Below, in pieces: positions 1-10,790 of a DNA stretch of 64,000 nucleotides (position 1 is the first letter of the stretch; each line of letters begins with the position of its first letter). Under the pieces are notes generated by a model. It made no database searches. It worked only from the letters and a program-made list of their open reading frames with translations, and was not told the origin of the DNA. This DNA comes from Euryodendron excelsum. Its lineage: Eukaryota > Streptophyta > Magnoliopsida > Ericales > Pentaphylacaceae. The DNA lies in contig CM065377.1 in the NCBI GenBank assembly GCA_033060915.1, forward strand, positions 54,294,183 to 54,358,182, given 5' to 3'. The position numbers and the translations under genes were made by a program.

Positions 1-1516
1 GGCGAATAATTTGTTCATGAAAATTCAGACCTGTCTCGGTATTTTGGCTATAACTTTTCACTTTGACGTTCGATTGAGCTAATTTTTGTGGCATTAGAAG
101 GAAGACTTCAAGAGTTACAACTTATCGTCTAATGTGTATCAGCTAAATAGGCCTCTAAGGTAGTCAAAATCGAGCTCGAAGTTGCTGGGCCGAATCTATA
201 AATAGTGCCCGTCCAAACGGTGCATCCGAACGATCACTGTTCACCAATTCGAACGGTGCGTTCGGACGCACTTCAGACAGCTGTCAAACGCACCGTCTGA
301 ACGGTATTTGGACGGTTACTGTTCATCCAGCTTGTATTTTTTGTGTCTGAAGCGGCATTTTTAAGATTTTTTTGTAGGTTTTTTGTGTAGTGAGGGTTAG
401 TTTGGAGCAAGGGGGCGGCGGGAGAAGCACTCCAATGTTAGTTTTTTTCTATGTTTTTTTTCATTTTTAGCTTAGATTTAACTTTGTAATTGTAGTATAG
501 TGTAGAAACTTGTAATTTTCTTTATTGTGTTGTATTTTCTTTCACTTTCTTGCACTTTCTCTCATTTTTCTTGAAACCAAACAACCTTATTATTGTAATT
601 AATTTTAGATTTAAATATCTTTATGCTTCTCTTTTCATTTTTACAAGCTTTTATGATGTATTCAAGTAGCTAGTAATTTAAATTGGGTTTAAATATGAAA
701 ATCACCCAAATAATCCAAGGAATTTAATGGAGGTGTCTCATGAATTAATTGCCATATTTTTCTAGAATTTCAATTTCTAGGAATTAGTTGTGGAATTTTA
801 GAAAACTTGAATTATTGACTAAGTTTGGGGATTTTGATCATCCAAATCGATGGTATTAATTTAGGACCCTTGACTAGACAAAAACTCCACAATTTCTAGA
901 AATTCATTCCCAACAATTGATTGAAGATGCCTTAGAAAACCTAGGTTATTGACTATATTTGGCTAATCAATGCACAAACCATAAATTTGGTGTTGACTAA
1001 GTTAAATCGATGGTATTAACCTTTGATTTCCCATCGAACATGTATCTTATTTCAATTGCTTGAAAATAATTAGTTTTCAAAGCTAAATTCTCCGAATCAA
1101 ACACACTTAAATGTTATGTTTGATTTGAGTTATAAACCTCAGTGAAAACCTTGGATAAAATTGAGTGATTGGATCATTTGAGCCCAATTCTTTTTTAATT
1201 GCTTTAATTCTATTTTCATTTGGCTTTACTTTAATTGTCTAGTGTTAATTATTTTTATTTTCATTGCAATAGGTTAATAATTCAAAACCATTATCAATAC
1301 TCAAAATATTTTCGGTCCTTTTTATTTTAGATCTAATTCCCCTCTTTAATTGCAATTTGATTTTAGGTTAGATTAGTGTGAGTTAAGTGCTAGAGTCTAT
1401 ATTTAGCTAGGTCCCTTGGGAGAAAACGATACCGAATCTTCCGGTTTATACTTCATCGCGACCCCCGTACTCTTGCAGGATAACTAACTCCATTTTGTAG
1501 TTTTCGAAGCGAGTCA
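1..1516 (+). repeat. 3' part of a gypsy LTR (Athila/Tat-like), cut by the window edge
   Basis: No coding potential. It shares its layout with the complete solo LTR at 40949-42503: a cluster of CCGTTCGGACGG-type motifs (about 205-330), a T-rich stretch, the conserved LTR-end phrase CCTTGGGAGAAAACGAT, and an identical GAGTCA terminus, placed here at 1511-1516. Its 5' end lies outside the window, so solo LTR and 3' LTR cannot be told apart. The family assignment rests on similarity to the other copy and on general knowledge of gypsy LTR ends. Confidence 0.7.
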
Positions 1517-2384
1517 ATCACATAAATTAGTTTTTTTAATTAGATTATAATTTTGATATTATCCGTATGCCCTGTAACCGGATACAAAGCTATTCCTCAA
1601 TCTCTACCAATAAGTAGTTTTATTTTCCAATTATTTATAAGAAATTTCATAGCCTAAGAGTGATAATTCCTCCATCTAGAAGGAGTAACTCGGAAGAAAT
1701 GTCAAAAAAACAAAAAAAGGAACATATTTGTTTATAGAGATATATATTGTTCCTTTTTTTATTTATTTCTGTATATGATCGCATTATGTTTCCTATATGG
1801 GGAATGCTATCGGCAGTCTTTTGGTCCATCGCGGAGCAACCTTCGCCTTCTCATAACAACACGTGTACTCCACTAATTGCCAAATCACTGGTAATCTACT
1901 AATGCCGGTTCTCAACTTTCTCAAACAACAAAAGATAAATAAATGAATTTGTAAAAAAAAAAAAAACAAACACAGGTAAGCACCAGAGGTTCAGAAGCTC
2001 AACCAGCTCCCTAATAGCATCATCAGCTATCTCTGAAATTAGACCAACCCACATTCGCTAAAAATCTATGTTCATATTACTATAATATTTGCTACCACCA
2101 CAATCACTAACATCAATCGATCTACACCTCTTGATTTCACCCTTTCGTTCCATTATAACCCATTAGGATTTATTCAAGCTCGAATTAATTCGATTCTTCC
2201 TACAACATTTTTCTTTTCTCCATTCCTAATTCTTGATTCTTCCTCACAAAAATATTGAGTGCTCCCATTTTCAAGAATTTGTTAAGATTTTCAATTTATA
2301 TTCTCATTTGTGTTAGGGTTTGTTCAGAAAATCCAACCATAGGGTAGTTAAGGGACACTCTAACACTAATGAATCAAAACAAGT

Positions 2385-2420
<36 letters not shown>

Positions 2421-3243
2421 AGGTGCTCATAGTGGCTGCACGTATGGCTATTGTGTATCATGTGTACATGTAGCCATGGTGGAGAAGAAAAGAGGTGGTC
2501 CGGCTTTGACAGCTGGTTTGGCCATGGCCACTGGATTTCTCCAACTGTGGCCACTGGCCACTGGTGGTGTAAGAAATGAGGAGAGGGGAACTGGAGAGAG
2601 AAAGGGGTTAGACTGTGGGTTTGTTATTCTAGAGAGAGAAATAGAGGAGGGATTTTCCATGGTGACATATGGTGTGCTGGATAAGAAAGAAAACAGAGGC
2701 CGATGGGAGAGGGGTAGGAGGGTTTTTTGATATGCAATATGGGTCTCTGAGGCTCGTTGGGTACAGTATTTTTATTAAGTTTATAAGTAAAATATTAGGT
2801 TTTTTAAATTTTTTTTAGTTTGTTTTTTTATTTTTAGTTAAAGATTAAAAAAAAAAAAAGTAAAAAAAAAAAAAAATAAAAAAGTAAAAAAGTAAAAAAA
2901 AAAAACTTAATTTTTTTTTATAAACTTAAAAAATTAAATAAAAAAATTATACTAAATAGAACATCGTCAAAGCTTTAGAGAGAGATATATATGTTGTAAA
3001 AAAAGAGGAAGGAGTTTGTGAAAGTGACAGATAGTGAGCGAATGGGTTTGCAAATGCTGTCATTTCGTTTTTATTTCACTTCCGGTTGCCAATAAATGAC
3101 TTTAAGTTCAGAGTCACCAGTGATCACATTGGCACGACTGTGGAAAAGTGAAGGACAAAGTGATTGTCCTTAGCATTCCTCATCTTATATTGCGTTTGGT
3201 TGAGTTCAAACAACTATCCAACAAATTTCGGCTTTTTTATGTA
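1517..3243. other. Gene-free stretch with low-complexity tracts
   Basis: No convincing gene. It contains a (GA)n microsatellite at about 2388-2417, a GC-richer segment at 2420-2730, and long A/T homopolymer-rich DNA at 2790-2945. An open frame at 2320-2730 starts at TTG, runs through the GA repeat as an Arg-Glu repeat, and resembles no protein known to me, so I do not call it a gene. Confidence 0.6.
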
Positions 3244-3251
3244 GTTGAATT

Positions 3252-4256
3252 GAATGTTTTAAAAATTGAACCGGACGGATTGATTTGACCGAAAAAATCG
3301 AGAACTAGTCCAAGAAGCAGTCGGGATAAAACATCAAAACCGGCGGTCCAACCGGTCATTTGTGAGAACCGTTCACGGTTCACATGAACCGGACGGTTTA
3401 ATGGCTGTGTCTACAGCACAATCAGAGCTCGGCCTTCGCTCTGCATCATCTCAGTCCCACAAAGCAACATTGTAACAGAACGACGATAGCCGTTGGCAGC
3501 CTTCATTTCATTGTCCGGCAGCCTTTTCCTTCTTCACTAGTCTGCAAATGGCCACTGTCCTACTTCTTTCCATCGAAGTTTTAAGTTCTTGAGGCTCGTC
3601 GCCATGGCCAGCAACTAAGTGGTTGATAGAAGAAACCGTTCTGGACAAAGAACGCAGACTTCTGAGAAGGATTGCAAACGTTGGAGGCCATAAATATTAA
3701 TGGTGATGCACTGATGCCGTGATGGATGGGGTAAATATGGAATCGAATGGCCTTCTCAATTTAGCGCTTGATTTTTTCTTCAAGCAAATGGCTACCAGCT
3801 GTTGTATTTCAGCCTTTTCAAGTCATTGGTTGGTGTGCATAAATGTGAAATGGGATATAAATTAAAGCTGATATGTATTGATGGGCTCAATTAAATATCA
3901 CATATAACTGATATATATTGATGAGCTCAATTTTAGAGCTGAAATGGGAAATAGATTAAAAATTATGTAATATAACCAAGACAACACGTACACCTAATAG
4001 ATAATATGCCACTTTCATAAATCTGGTGTAGACTTGTGCATTAATTTTCATGATATTTTGTTACTTTATAATTTGAGAAAATTTTTTTAGGAAATATTTA
4101 ACTAAGTTTTGGATTTTTAATGATGTTAAATAAATAAGTTTATTTTTTAAATATATTTATGAAATAATTTTGACATCACGACTCAATTTCAATTGACCCG
4201 ACGATCCACCGGTTCAATTTCTCAATTGGCCTAACTGTTCAAGTTTCAAAACATTG
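3252..4256. mobile_element. Non-autonomous hAT-like TIR element
   Basis: The ends are inverted: the left reads (G/C)AATGTTTTAAAAATTGAAC and the right is the complement of CAATGTTTTGAAACTTGAAC. This fits the hAT consensus start CARNG. The flanks GTTGAATT (3244-3251) and GTTGAATC (4257-4264) look like an 8-bp target duplication with one mismatch, the length expected for hAT. No transposase is present. The centre (about 3400-3730) is GC-richer than the arms. A related copy lies at 49513-50447. Confidence 0.65.
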
Positions 4257-4554
4257 GTTGAATCAAACAAAAGAAAAACAATATTCGGTTGTTTCCTTCC
4301 CCAAGTTTAGTGGAAAAATGAATTACTTAAAACATAAGTTTTACATACCCACCAACTTTATTGGACTAACAAAACATATATTAGTTGTTTCCTTCCCCAA
4401 GTAAGTGAAAAAAATGAATTACTGAAAAGAGATGTTACATACCAGCTCTATTGGACTAATATTAAAACATATTTCAATCCTACTTCATACGGATCAACTT
4501 ACTTACTAGCTTATTTAACTAGCTTATTTTCGCTTGGATCAGCTTATTTGCCAA
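4257..4554. other. Intergenic downstream flank of the PLA1 gene
   Basis: AT-rich, no ORF of note. It contains two imperfect copies of a 'GTTTCCTTCCCCAAGT' stretch (about 4289 and 4386) with similar following sequence, a small direct duplication of about 100 bp. Confidence 0.5.
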
Positions 4555-4560
4555 TTTATT
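4555..4560 (-). terminator. Putative poly(A) signal AATAAA of the PLA1 gene
   Basis: AATAAA on the minus strand, about 65 nt past the stop codon of the PLA1 gene, a plausible near-upstream poly(A) element. Position and motif only. Confidence 0.45.
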
Positions 4561-4623
4561 TAACTAAGCTATTTTAACCTTTTTTCTAAGAGCCATAACA
4601 ACATCTCAACCGCAAAAGGAAAT

Positions 4624-6174
4624 TCAGAAATCATCATCTGGCTCATGATCCATCAACTTCCAAGAGCCATCGGCCTGTTGAACCATCCCCTTGTTCTTCA
4701 CAGACCGCCATGAACCAGGTATTAAATATTCCTCCTCCAAAGCATCTATCACTTTGTTAACAAGCGCGATATCGCGATTAACTTCCAACTCGAATCCTCC
4801 TTTTGATCCTTGTGCACCTGCAATACCATGCATGTAAGCCTCCAAGTTATGCCAACTTGAAAGATTTCCAGGACTCTTCAAGTACTTGGACTTGGTAGTG
4901 TCAATCTCCAATTCTTCACCTACTACTGAGTAAGCTATCAATGGATACCTTGGAACAAGATCTAGGTTATTCCGGACACGTAGGACTCGAAGCTCATTAA
5001 GCCCGGAGAAGACCTTTTTGAAGCCTGAATCTCCGACCCGGGGGCTGGCAAACACGAAGGCTGTCACGGGACAGGCCTTGTTTGGCTGGCTTTTAGGTTT
5101 GTTCAATCCGTTGGCAACTATGTCAACTGCATTTAGGGTTGCAATGGCTGCACCCAAACTGTGGCCAACTACAGAGATGCTGATTTCTTCATCCTTGTAT
5201 TGTTCCACAAGTCTTCTAACCTCAGCAAGAACCTAAAATATAATATGAAATATTAGTTTTGATAATGTCTCCAATGAAATTGTTGTCTTTCACAAAGAAC
5301 TAAGCTCGCTATTACATAACTGATGCCAGAAAACTGTTGGGTATCTCAGTAATACCTTAAATCAACATAACTTCTAGGAGCCATTGTTGGGTATCTCAGT
5401 AATACCTTAAATCAACATAACTAAACTCTTAACATAGTTTTTTCAGAGGTTATGTTGATTTGAGGTAGTACTGAGATATCCAACAGTTTTCTGGCATCAC
5501 TTGCGCAATAGCAAGCTTGATTAACGTTTCTTAGAAGTATATGCTTGGTTAATCAAAGTTACCTGGTCTCTGGCACTGGACTTATTGAAATGTGACTTTG
5601 GATCACCTGAAGTGTAGATAGAATACCATCCCTGGTGCACCTTAGGATCATGTTCCTCTCCAAGTATCTTTTCTGCTGAGACTAAAAGAAATTGCAAGTC
5701 ATTAACCCATTCCAAGGCCTGGATTGTTCCTCTCCAAGCAATCACAATATCTCTCCTCCCAAGCACAGCCTTCCCTTCGTCCGTGGCCACCGCGACATAC
5801 CCCATCCAGTTCGATTCCTTGCTCCAAGCCTCTCTTGATAAGCACTTCAGGAGAAAAGCATCAGGGACCGGGATTGAAGATGTCGCGTACAAATATTTAG
5901 TCACGTGGTACTTGAATGGATGGCCTTGCTCTAGACCAACCTTGGCAAAGAAATCCTTCTTCGCATATCGGAAGCTCCCTCCATATTTTGATACCTTCTC
6001 GGAGATGAAGTTGTCGTAAGTTGCCTGAGCCATTTCTCCGTAGTGAATGAGGTACTGCCGGAGATCAATGTGTAGATCTTCCAACAGGCCATTCCAGTTA
6101 TCTTCACCGCTTAGAAGCCTCCATTTTTGAGCTATGGTGCCATCGCTCTCCACCATTTTGCTATTGCTAGCCAT
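4624..6174 (-). CDS. Phospholipase A1-II (DSEL/PLA1-IIgamma-like), two exons, intact
   Basis: Exon 1 is 6174-5563 (204 codons) and exon 2 is 5232-4624 (202 codons plus TGA), joined in phase 0 across an intron with GT at 5562-5561 and AG at 5234-5233. The 406-aa product has the length expected of class II plant phospholipases A1. These are alpha/beta-hydrolases of the lipase_3 family that cut the sn-1 acyl ester of glycerolipids; several act as cytosolic acylhydrolases. Visible signatures: 'WRGT' in exon 1, the nucleophile elbow GHSLG (Ser229), Asp295 in 'LDLVP', and a histidine in '[10 protein letters not shown]' (His332, or less likely His339) completing a Ser-Asp-His triad. There is no signal peptide or chloroplast transit peptide, which separates it from PLA1-I/DAD1 enzymes. 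The start is supported by a good context (A at -3, G at +4) and by the first ATG of the open frame. A paralogue lies at 59077-60665. The family is certain; the exact substrate is not. Confidence 0.93.
5302..5518. repeat. Foldback (MITE-like) element inside the PLA1 intron
   Basis: A long imperfect inverted repeat: AAGCTCGCTATT...GATGCCAGAAAACTGTTGG at 5302-5340 is mirrored by CAACAGTTTTCTGGCATC...AGCTT ending at 5518. The left arm contains an extra direct copy of 'GTTGGGTATCTCAGTAATACC' DNA (about 5336-5371 and 5386-5422). It fills about two thirds of the 330-bp intron. I could not fix a target-site duplication. Confidence 0.75.
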
Positions 6175-6187
6175 CTTTTTGCTATTG

Positions 6188-6247
6188 CTATAGAAATCTT
6201 TTTCTGTTTTTCTTCCTGAAACAAATCGTGTGTATCAGTTTGCTCAT
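6188..6247 (-). other. Possible upstream ORF (19 codons) in the PLA1 leader
   Basis: An ATG at 6247 opens a 19-codon frame ending in TAG at 6188, 13 nt before the PLA1 start codon. With the TATA box at 6284-6291 the transcript probably begins near 6255-6260, which would place this uORF just inside the leader. The encoded peptide is basic and not recognised. Confidence 0.35.
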
Positions 6248-6283
6248 ATGAAAGTTGAACTGAATAGGCATGAGTTGCATGGC

Positions 6284-6291
6284 TTTATATA
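6284..6291 (-). promoter_or_regulatory. TATA box of the PLA1 gene
   Basis: TATATAAA on the minus strand, 110 nt upstream of the start codon. The paralogue has the same core (ATATATAAAGC...ATGCAA) at 60748-60755, which supports it as the shared promoter. Confidence 0.65.
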
Positions 6292-6776
6292 GTGAGCTGG
6301 ATAGGAACCGCGTTGACCTGCTGTAAGCTATTCATAACTATGTATCTTTGGTATGACTGGTTGTTATCTTGTTCTTTCAACTACAGAATTATATAAGATT
6401 CTTGTCAAAATAACCATTCTTTCTTTATCCATTAAGGTCTATTATCTCTCTGTATGATGCTGTTGTTTTGCTGACCATAGCTCCTTCAAAACTCTTGAAA
6501 AGTAAAACATGTATCCATGATTCCATCCATTACTATAGTTAAATCTTTACGGACACATTTATATATTTATATATATATATATATATGTAGGCTAAGTTGC
6601 CCAGTAACTTGGACAAGTTACATCAATTTCAACGTAATGCAGTGGAGTAAATATTATTTCAACAATTGTAAATAAATCATCATCAACAACGTACTGGGTT
6701 TATCGTTGAATTTTCCCATAAAATTGATACATAAAATTGTTATAACATTCTTTTCAGGTAGATCCTTTCATGCTTG
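6292..6776. other. Upstream region of the PLA1 gene
   Basis: AT-rich noncoding DNA with a (TA)n run at about 6560-6586. No ORF or recognisable element. It probably contains the proximal promoter of the minus-strand PLA1 gene. Confidence 0.5.
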
Positions 6777-8577
6777 TGATTGCACTTTAAAAGTACCATC
6801 AAAATTTTTAATTGTAAGCTATTGTTAGTAATTATTTATATATTATTTATTATTTTAATATAAATTTTATATTTTTATATTTTGTACAGATTTAAAGCTA
6901 AAATTAAGTAAAATGAAGTCGACGGACACACAGACATTTATTCAAATATTAATTTACTATTATATTATATAATATATGTGTGTGTGTGTGAGTATTACAT
7001 ATTATATATGTGTGTGTGTATGTGTAGATATGCAAGTGGAGCAAAGAAACAAAAGCAATGGCCAAAGGTAGAATAATGAGTGGAACAAAGAAGCAAAACT
7101 GGATGGCCAAAGGTGGCTATTGTCGGCCAAGTATATTGAATCATTGAATTGAATGAATAAAAAAAGAAAATAAAATAATGATGAAAGCCACTTGCAATGC
7201 TTATAAATCGAAAAGCCCGGAGGAGGAAGAATGGAGAGCTTCAGAAGAAAGTCAGAAAGAGAGTCGAGCGTAGAGGAAGTTAAAAGCCAGGGAGCTCCAC
7301 ATTCAGTTGTTTTATTTTCTGTCTAGATTGTAGTTAATTTATTAGTGTTTTTTAGTTAATTCATTTTTTATTTTAGTCTTTTATCTATCGTTATTCTGCT
7401 GTAATAAATTTTTTTATTTATGAAGTCATTTTCTTTCAAATTATATCTTTGTATTGTCATAAGTAACTAGTTTTATTTTTTGAACCAATTGTGAAGAGAC
7501 GGTATTGGGATGATTAATTAAGATTTGTCTTTTCTATTTCATATTTATTCAAAAACTTAGTATTTTTACACACGTTCAATATATTACATACATGGGCACG
7601 AGTACGTTTATTTTATGCACGTAATGGTTTTATGTTTTGTAAACAAGTTTAAATTTAGAGTATTGTAATTAATATATGAGTAGTGTAAAGTAAAATAAAT
7701 GTTGGTTTAGTTTTCACTTTTCAGATGCTTGTATAATTTATGCGGGTTCTCTTTTTGGTATATTTTTATATTCAAACCTCTGGTAGGAACCTAAGACTTT
7801 TAATAATCTAGAATGGATTGTTTTATATTCTTGGTAATTAAAATCTAGATCATTTTGAAAACTTAGACTTTTAATTATGGTTGTAATACTTTCTGCCTTA
7901 ACAAAACAGCCGGTATATGTAAATCGATGGTGAGAGTTTTCGATAATAACTTAAAAATATCTAGCTAGAACTTTTAGAAACATGTGCCTTTAATTATGCT
8001 TGTTACACTTATACTTTGACAAAGCATTATCTAGTGTCTATGAGTCGATGGTGATGATTCATGATTTTAACGTAATATTCTAGTATTTGATTATCATTGA
8101 ATATTTTCATATGTTGGTTTATGAGGTTTAAGGGGGTCAAACGATTGATAGATGGTAAACCTGTGTTGGTCAACCCCAAGAAAGTCACGTGATCAGATTA
8201 ATTGAATCCAAAACTATTTTTAATCTGTTTCTTTTTGCATTCTAGTTCAATAACTATCAAATCTCTCAAAACAAATATTTTTCTTTTGGATACTATTTCT
8301 GCAACTTTGATCCACTTCTCGTCAGCAAGAGGTGAAATTCGAACCGGTTGGTTTAACTTCTAACTTAAGTCATTTGTAACAGTTCTATGTCTAGCATGAC
8401 TTAGTTGGTATCTAACCCATTACTTGAGGTAAATTCTGGTACCTACCTTCCGCAACTATGACATTTCATATAATTTAAAACTTCATTTTTTATGGATCAA
8501 CCCGTTCTTACCGGATTATTTTAACTACAATTTCGCCGTACTTGTACTTCGGTGTTTAAATTTTTATATTTTAAGTA
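6777..8577 (+). repeat. Athila-like LTR (solo or stranded)
   Basis: Closely parallels the LTRs of the element at 28855-48268. It starts with the hairpin-forming TGATTGCACTTTAAAAGTAC, then 'TTTGTACAGATTTAAA', a (TG)n/(TA)n microsatellite (6960-7025), a TATA-like TTATAAAT at about 7200, 'TTTTCTGTCTAGATTGTAG', and an end phrase 'GTGTTTAAATTTTT'. It is not followed by an Athila-type primer-binding site. The terminus near 8577 reads TA where CA is expected, and I saw no matching target duplication. Confidence 0.7.
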
Positions 8578-10303
8578 TAGATGTAATATCCTGAACCTCT
8601 ATTTATTTAAATTAATGTGAATTTCTAGTGCTTGCATGGTTTAATGTTAGTTATTACATCACTTGGGTCAAAAATGACCAATAAGAGTTTATGTTGTAAC
8701 TTAAGCCCATGGAGTGAGACACATGAGATTATTTCCATGTGTATTATCCTTATATACACATATATACACACACACACACACACCCACACAAAACACACCC
8801 ACACAATCGGTTGAGAGAGAAGAAAGGGAGAAGAGGAGAAGAGAAAGAGGAGGAAGAGGATTGAAGGAAGAGGATTGGAGAGCCTCAACCCAATCCAAGA
8901 GAAGCCATTGAAAGACTTGAACAAGCTTGAAGAAAGGTAAGGTTTTATTTCTCTCTCTACAAAGTATGTACCTATATGTATCTATCTTGTTGGGTTGTGT
9001 TGTTGGGTTATTGTAGGGGATTTTTTTGAGTCCCAAATTGTCTAAACCTAGAGTACTGTAAGGCCCATTGGAAGATTTAAGAGTTTTGGGTTGAAATTCC
9101 CAAATTATGCAAGTTAGGGCTTGGGTTCCTAAAACCCTAGATCCTTTTGTTTTGATCATTCATTTCTCCCCATTTTGAGTTATTGTGATATTCTTAAGTT
9201 CTCTTTCAAGTTCTTTTGAGGTTAGGAGAGTTTGGTTGCATTTTGATAGAGATTGGAGAGTTTATGATTCGGATTTCTACTGCTGCGCAGAAGGGTATTT
9301 GAACGCCCAATATGGCGTTCAAACGACAAGAGGAAAGAGATCTAGCATTTGAACAGCCCGAGATCATGTTTTCTGGGTTAGCCATTTTTTGCCTAGGCGT
9401 TTGGATAACCCATTTGGACTTTCGAATGGTTTGATTGTTTTGGCACCTTTTTGCTAATTAAGCATAACTTGCTCCAAAAAATTTAGTTTTAGGTACCGTT
9501 TGAAGTATTAGATAGTAGACTTATAGACCTTTTCATCCATGTAAAGTTTGCACCCTAACTCCTTATAAATTGTGAGATGTTGGAGTGTAAAATCAATCCA
9601 AAATTATGCCAAAAATCTTGTTTTCCAAAATGTTAGTTGTTTTTCATGATACCTAACTTCTTCGCTCAAAATGCGTTTTTAACCCATGACCTATCAAATT
9701 AAAAGCTTTTAAGCCTATTTTCAATTGGAACTAGCCTAGAGTGCGAACTCATTCTTGAGAGGTGGTTGGGACATGATGAAGGAGTCGATGTTCCGGCTTT
9801 CATGTTCGAACCTCAACCTTTATGTCATTGTTCTACATTGGGGCCTTATCCTAGAGTTTAGCCTCGTTCTCCCATTGTGAGGGTGAAGGGTTGATGAGTC
9901 GAGGTTGAGGGACCCATGTGCTTAGTCTCGGTTTATGTGTTATTGCCTTGTTTTAGAATCGTGTATTGATGTTTGTATGCTTCTACGTGAATTATGTGTA
10001 GGAACACCTTGCTTAACACTCATTCGGTTAGATAGAGGTGAATAACGATATGCCATAAGTAAGACCTATTACTCTCCAATGCTTTCAAGCTCAATTACAT
10101 TTCATGCATTTCTTTTCATTTATTTCAATGCATCAATAATTACATTCAAGTATAAATGTTATGCTTTGAATTACATATGAACCTTACCTATGATATGAAT
10201 TACAACTCATAGACTAGAACATTTACATAAAATAGATGTAAGATTCTTAACGTACGACTCCGACTCAAGATCTCTTCGTGGCAGAACTTTAATCTAGCCC
10301 GAT

Positions 10304-10435
10304 AGTCCTACGCTAGGGGACGTGAAATAAACTATGCTAATCCTACGCTAGGAGACGTGAAATAAACTATACCAGTCCTACACTAGGGGATGTGAAATAA
10401 ATATACCAGTCCTAGGGTAGGGGACGTAAAATAAA
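10304..10435 (+). repeat. Tandem array, ~35-bp unit, about four copies
   Basis: The unit is CCTACGCTAGGGGACGTGAA followed by ATAAACTAT-type sequence, repeated at a spacing of 35, 35 and 34 bp (TCCTA at 10306, 10341, 10376, 10410). A further copy lies near 10486. The same unit occurs in inverted orientation at 10555-10584, so the transcript could fold on itself. Confidence 0.85.
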
Positions 10436-10624
10436 TCATCGACATGTAAGGTCTTTTCGTGGTAAGACTTTAATCTAGCCCAATAGTCCTAGGATGGGAG
10501 ACGTGAAATAAACTATCGATATGTAAGGTCTTTCGTGGCAAGACCCTAAACTAGCATAGTTTATTTCACGTCCTAGCGTAGGGAACCCGAAAGAATCTAT
10601 CGCCAAGTTAGGAGACGTCCCTTT

Positions 10625-10790
10625 GGCCTAAAGAGTCTATGCGTGACCTTCACGGTTACTATGTTGGCCTAAAGAGCCTATGCTTGACCTTCACAGTTAT
10701 TATATTAGCCTAAAGAGCCTATACGTGACCTTTATGGTTACTATGCTGGCCTAAAGAGCCTTATATGTACCGTGCGGCTGATACCAAGCA
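10625..10790 (+). repeat. Tandem array, 41-bp unit, four copies
   Basis: GGCCTAAAGAGCCTATGCGT plus 'GACCTTCACGGTTACTATG' recurs exactly every 41 bp (starts 10625, 10666, 10707, 10748). A diverged outlier is at about 10978. Confidence 0.85.

Noticed and set aside
2320..2730. 136-codon open frame with a GA-repeat-encoded Arg-Glu run
   Set aside because: It starts at TTG, is driven by a (GA)n microsatellite, and shows no recognisable domain; the opposite strand is open too, as expected for such composition.
5563..6174. Reading the PLA1 exon 1 frame through to 5521 as the true protein end
   Set aside because: A consensus GT donor at 5562 joins in phase to exon 2, restoring the full lipase length and catalytic triad; the read-through adds only 13 intron-encoded residues.
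8577..8640. GCTTG at 6772-6776 and 8630-8634 as a target duplication of the 6777 LTR
   Set aside because: The right copy is about 50 bp beyond the LTR end and inside the next LTR, so it is not flush.
8625..9159. Overlapping open frames on both strands around the CA repeat
   Set aside because: All are explained by the CA microsatellite and purine-rich leader of a gypsy LTR; no protein similarity.
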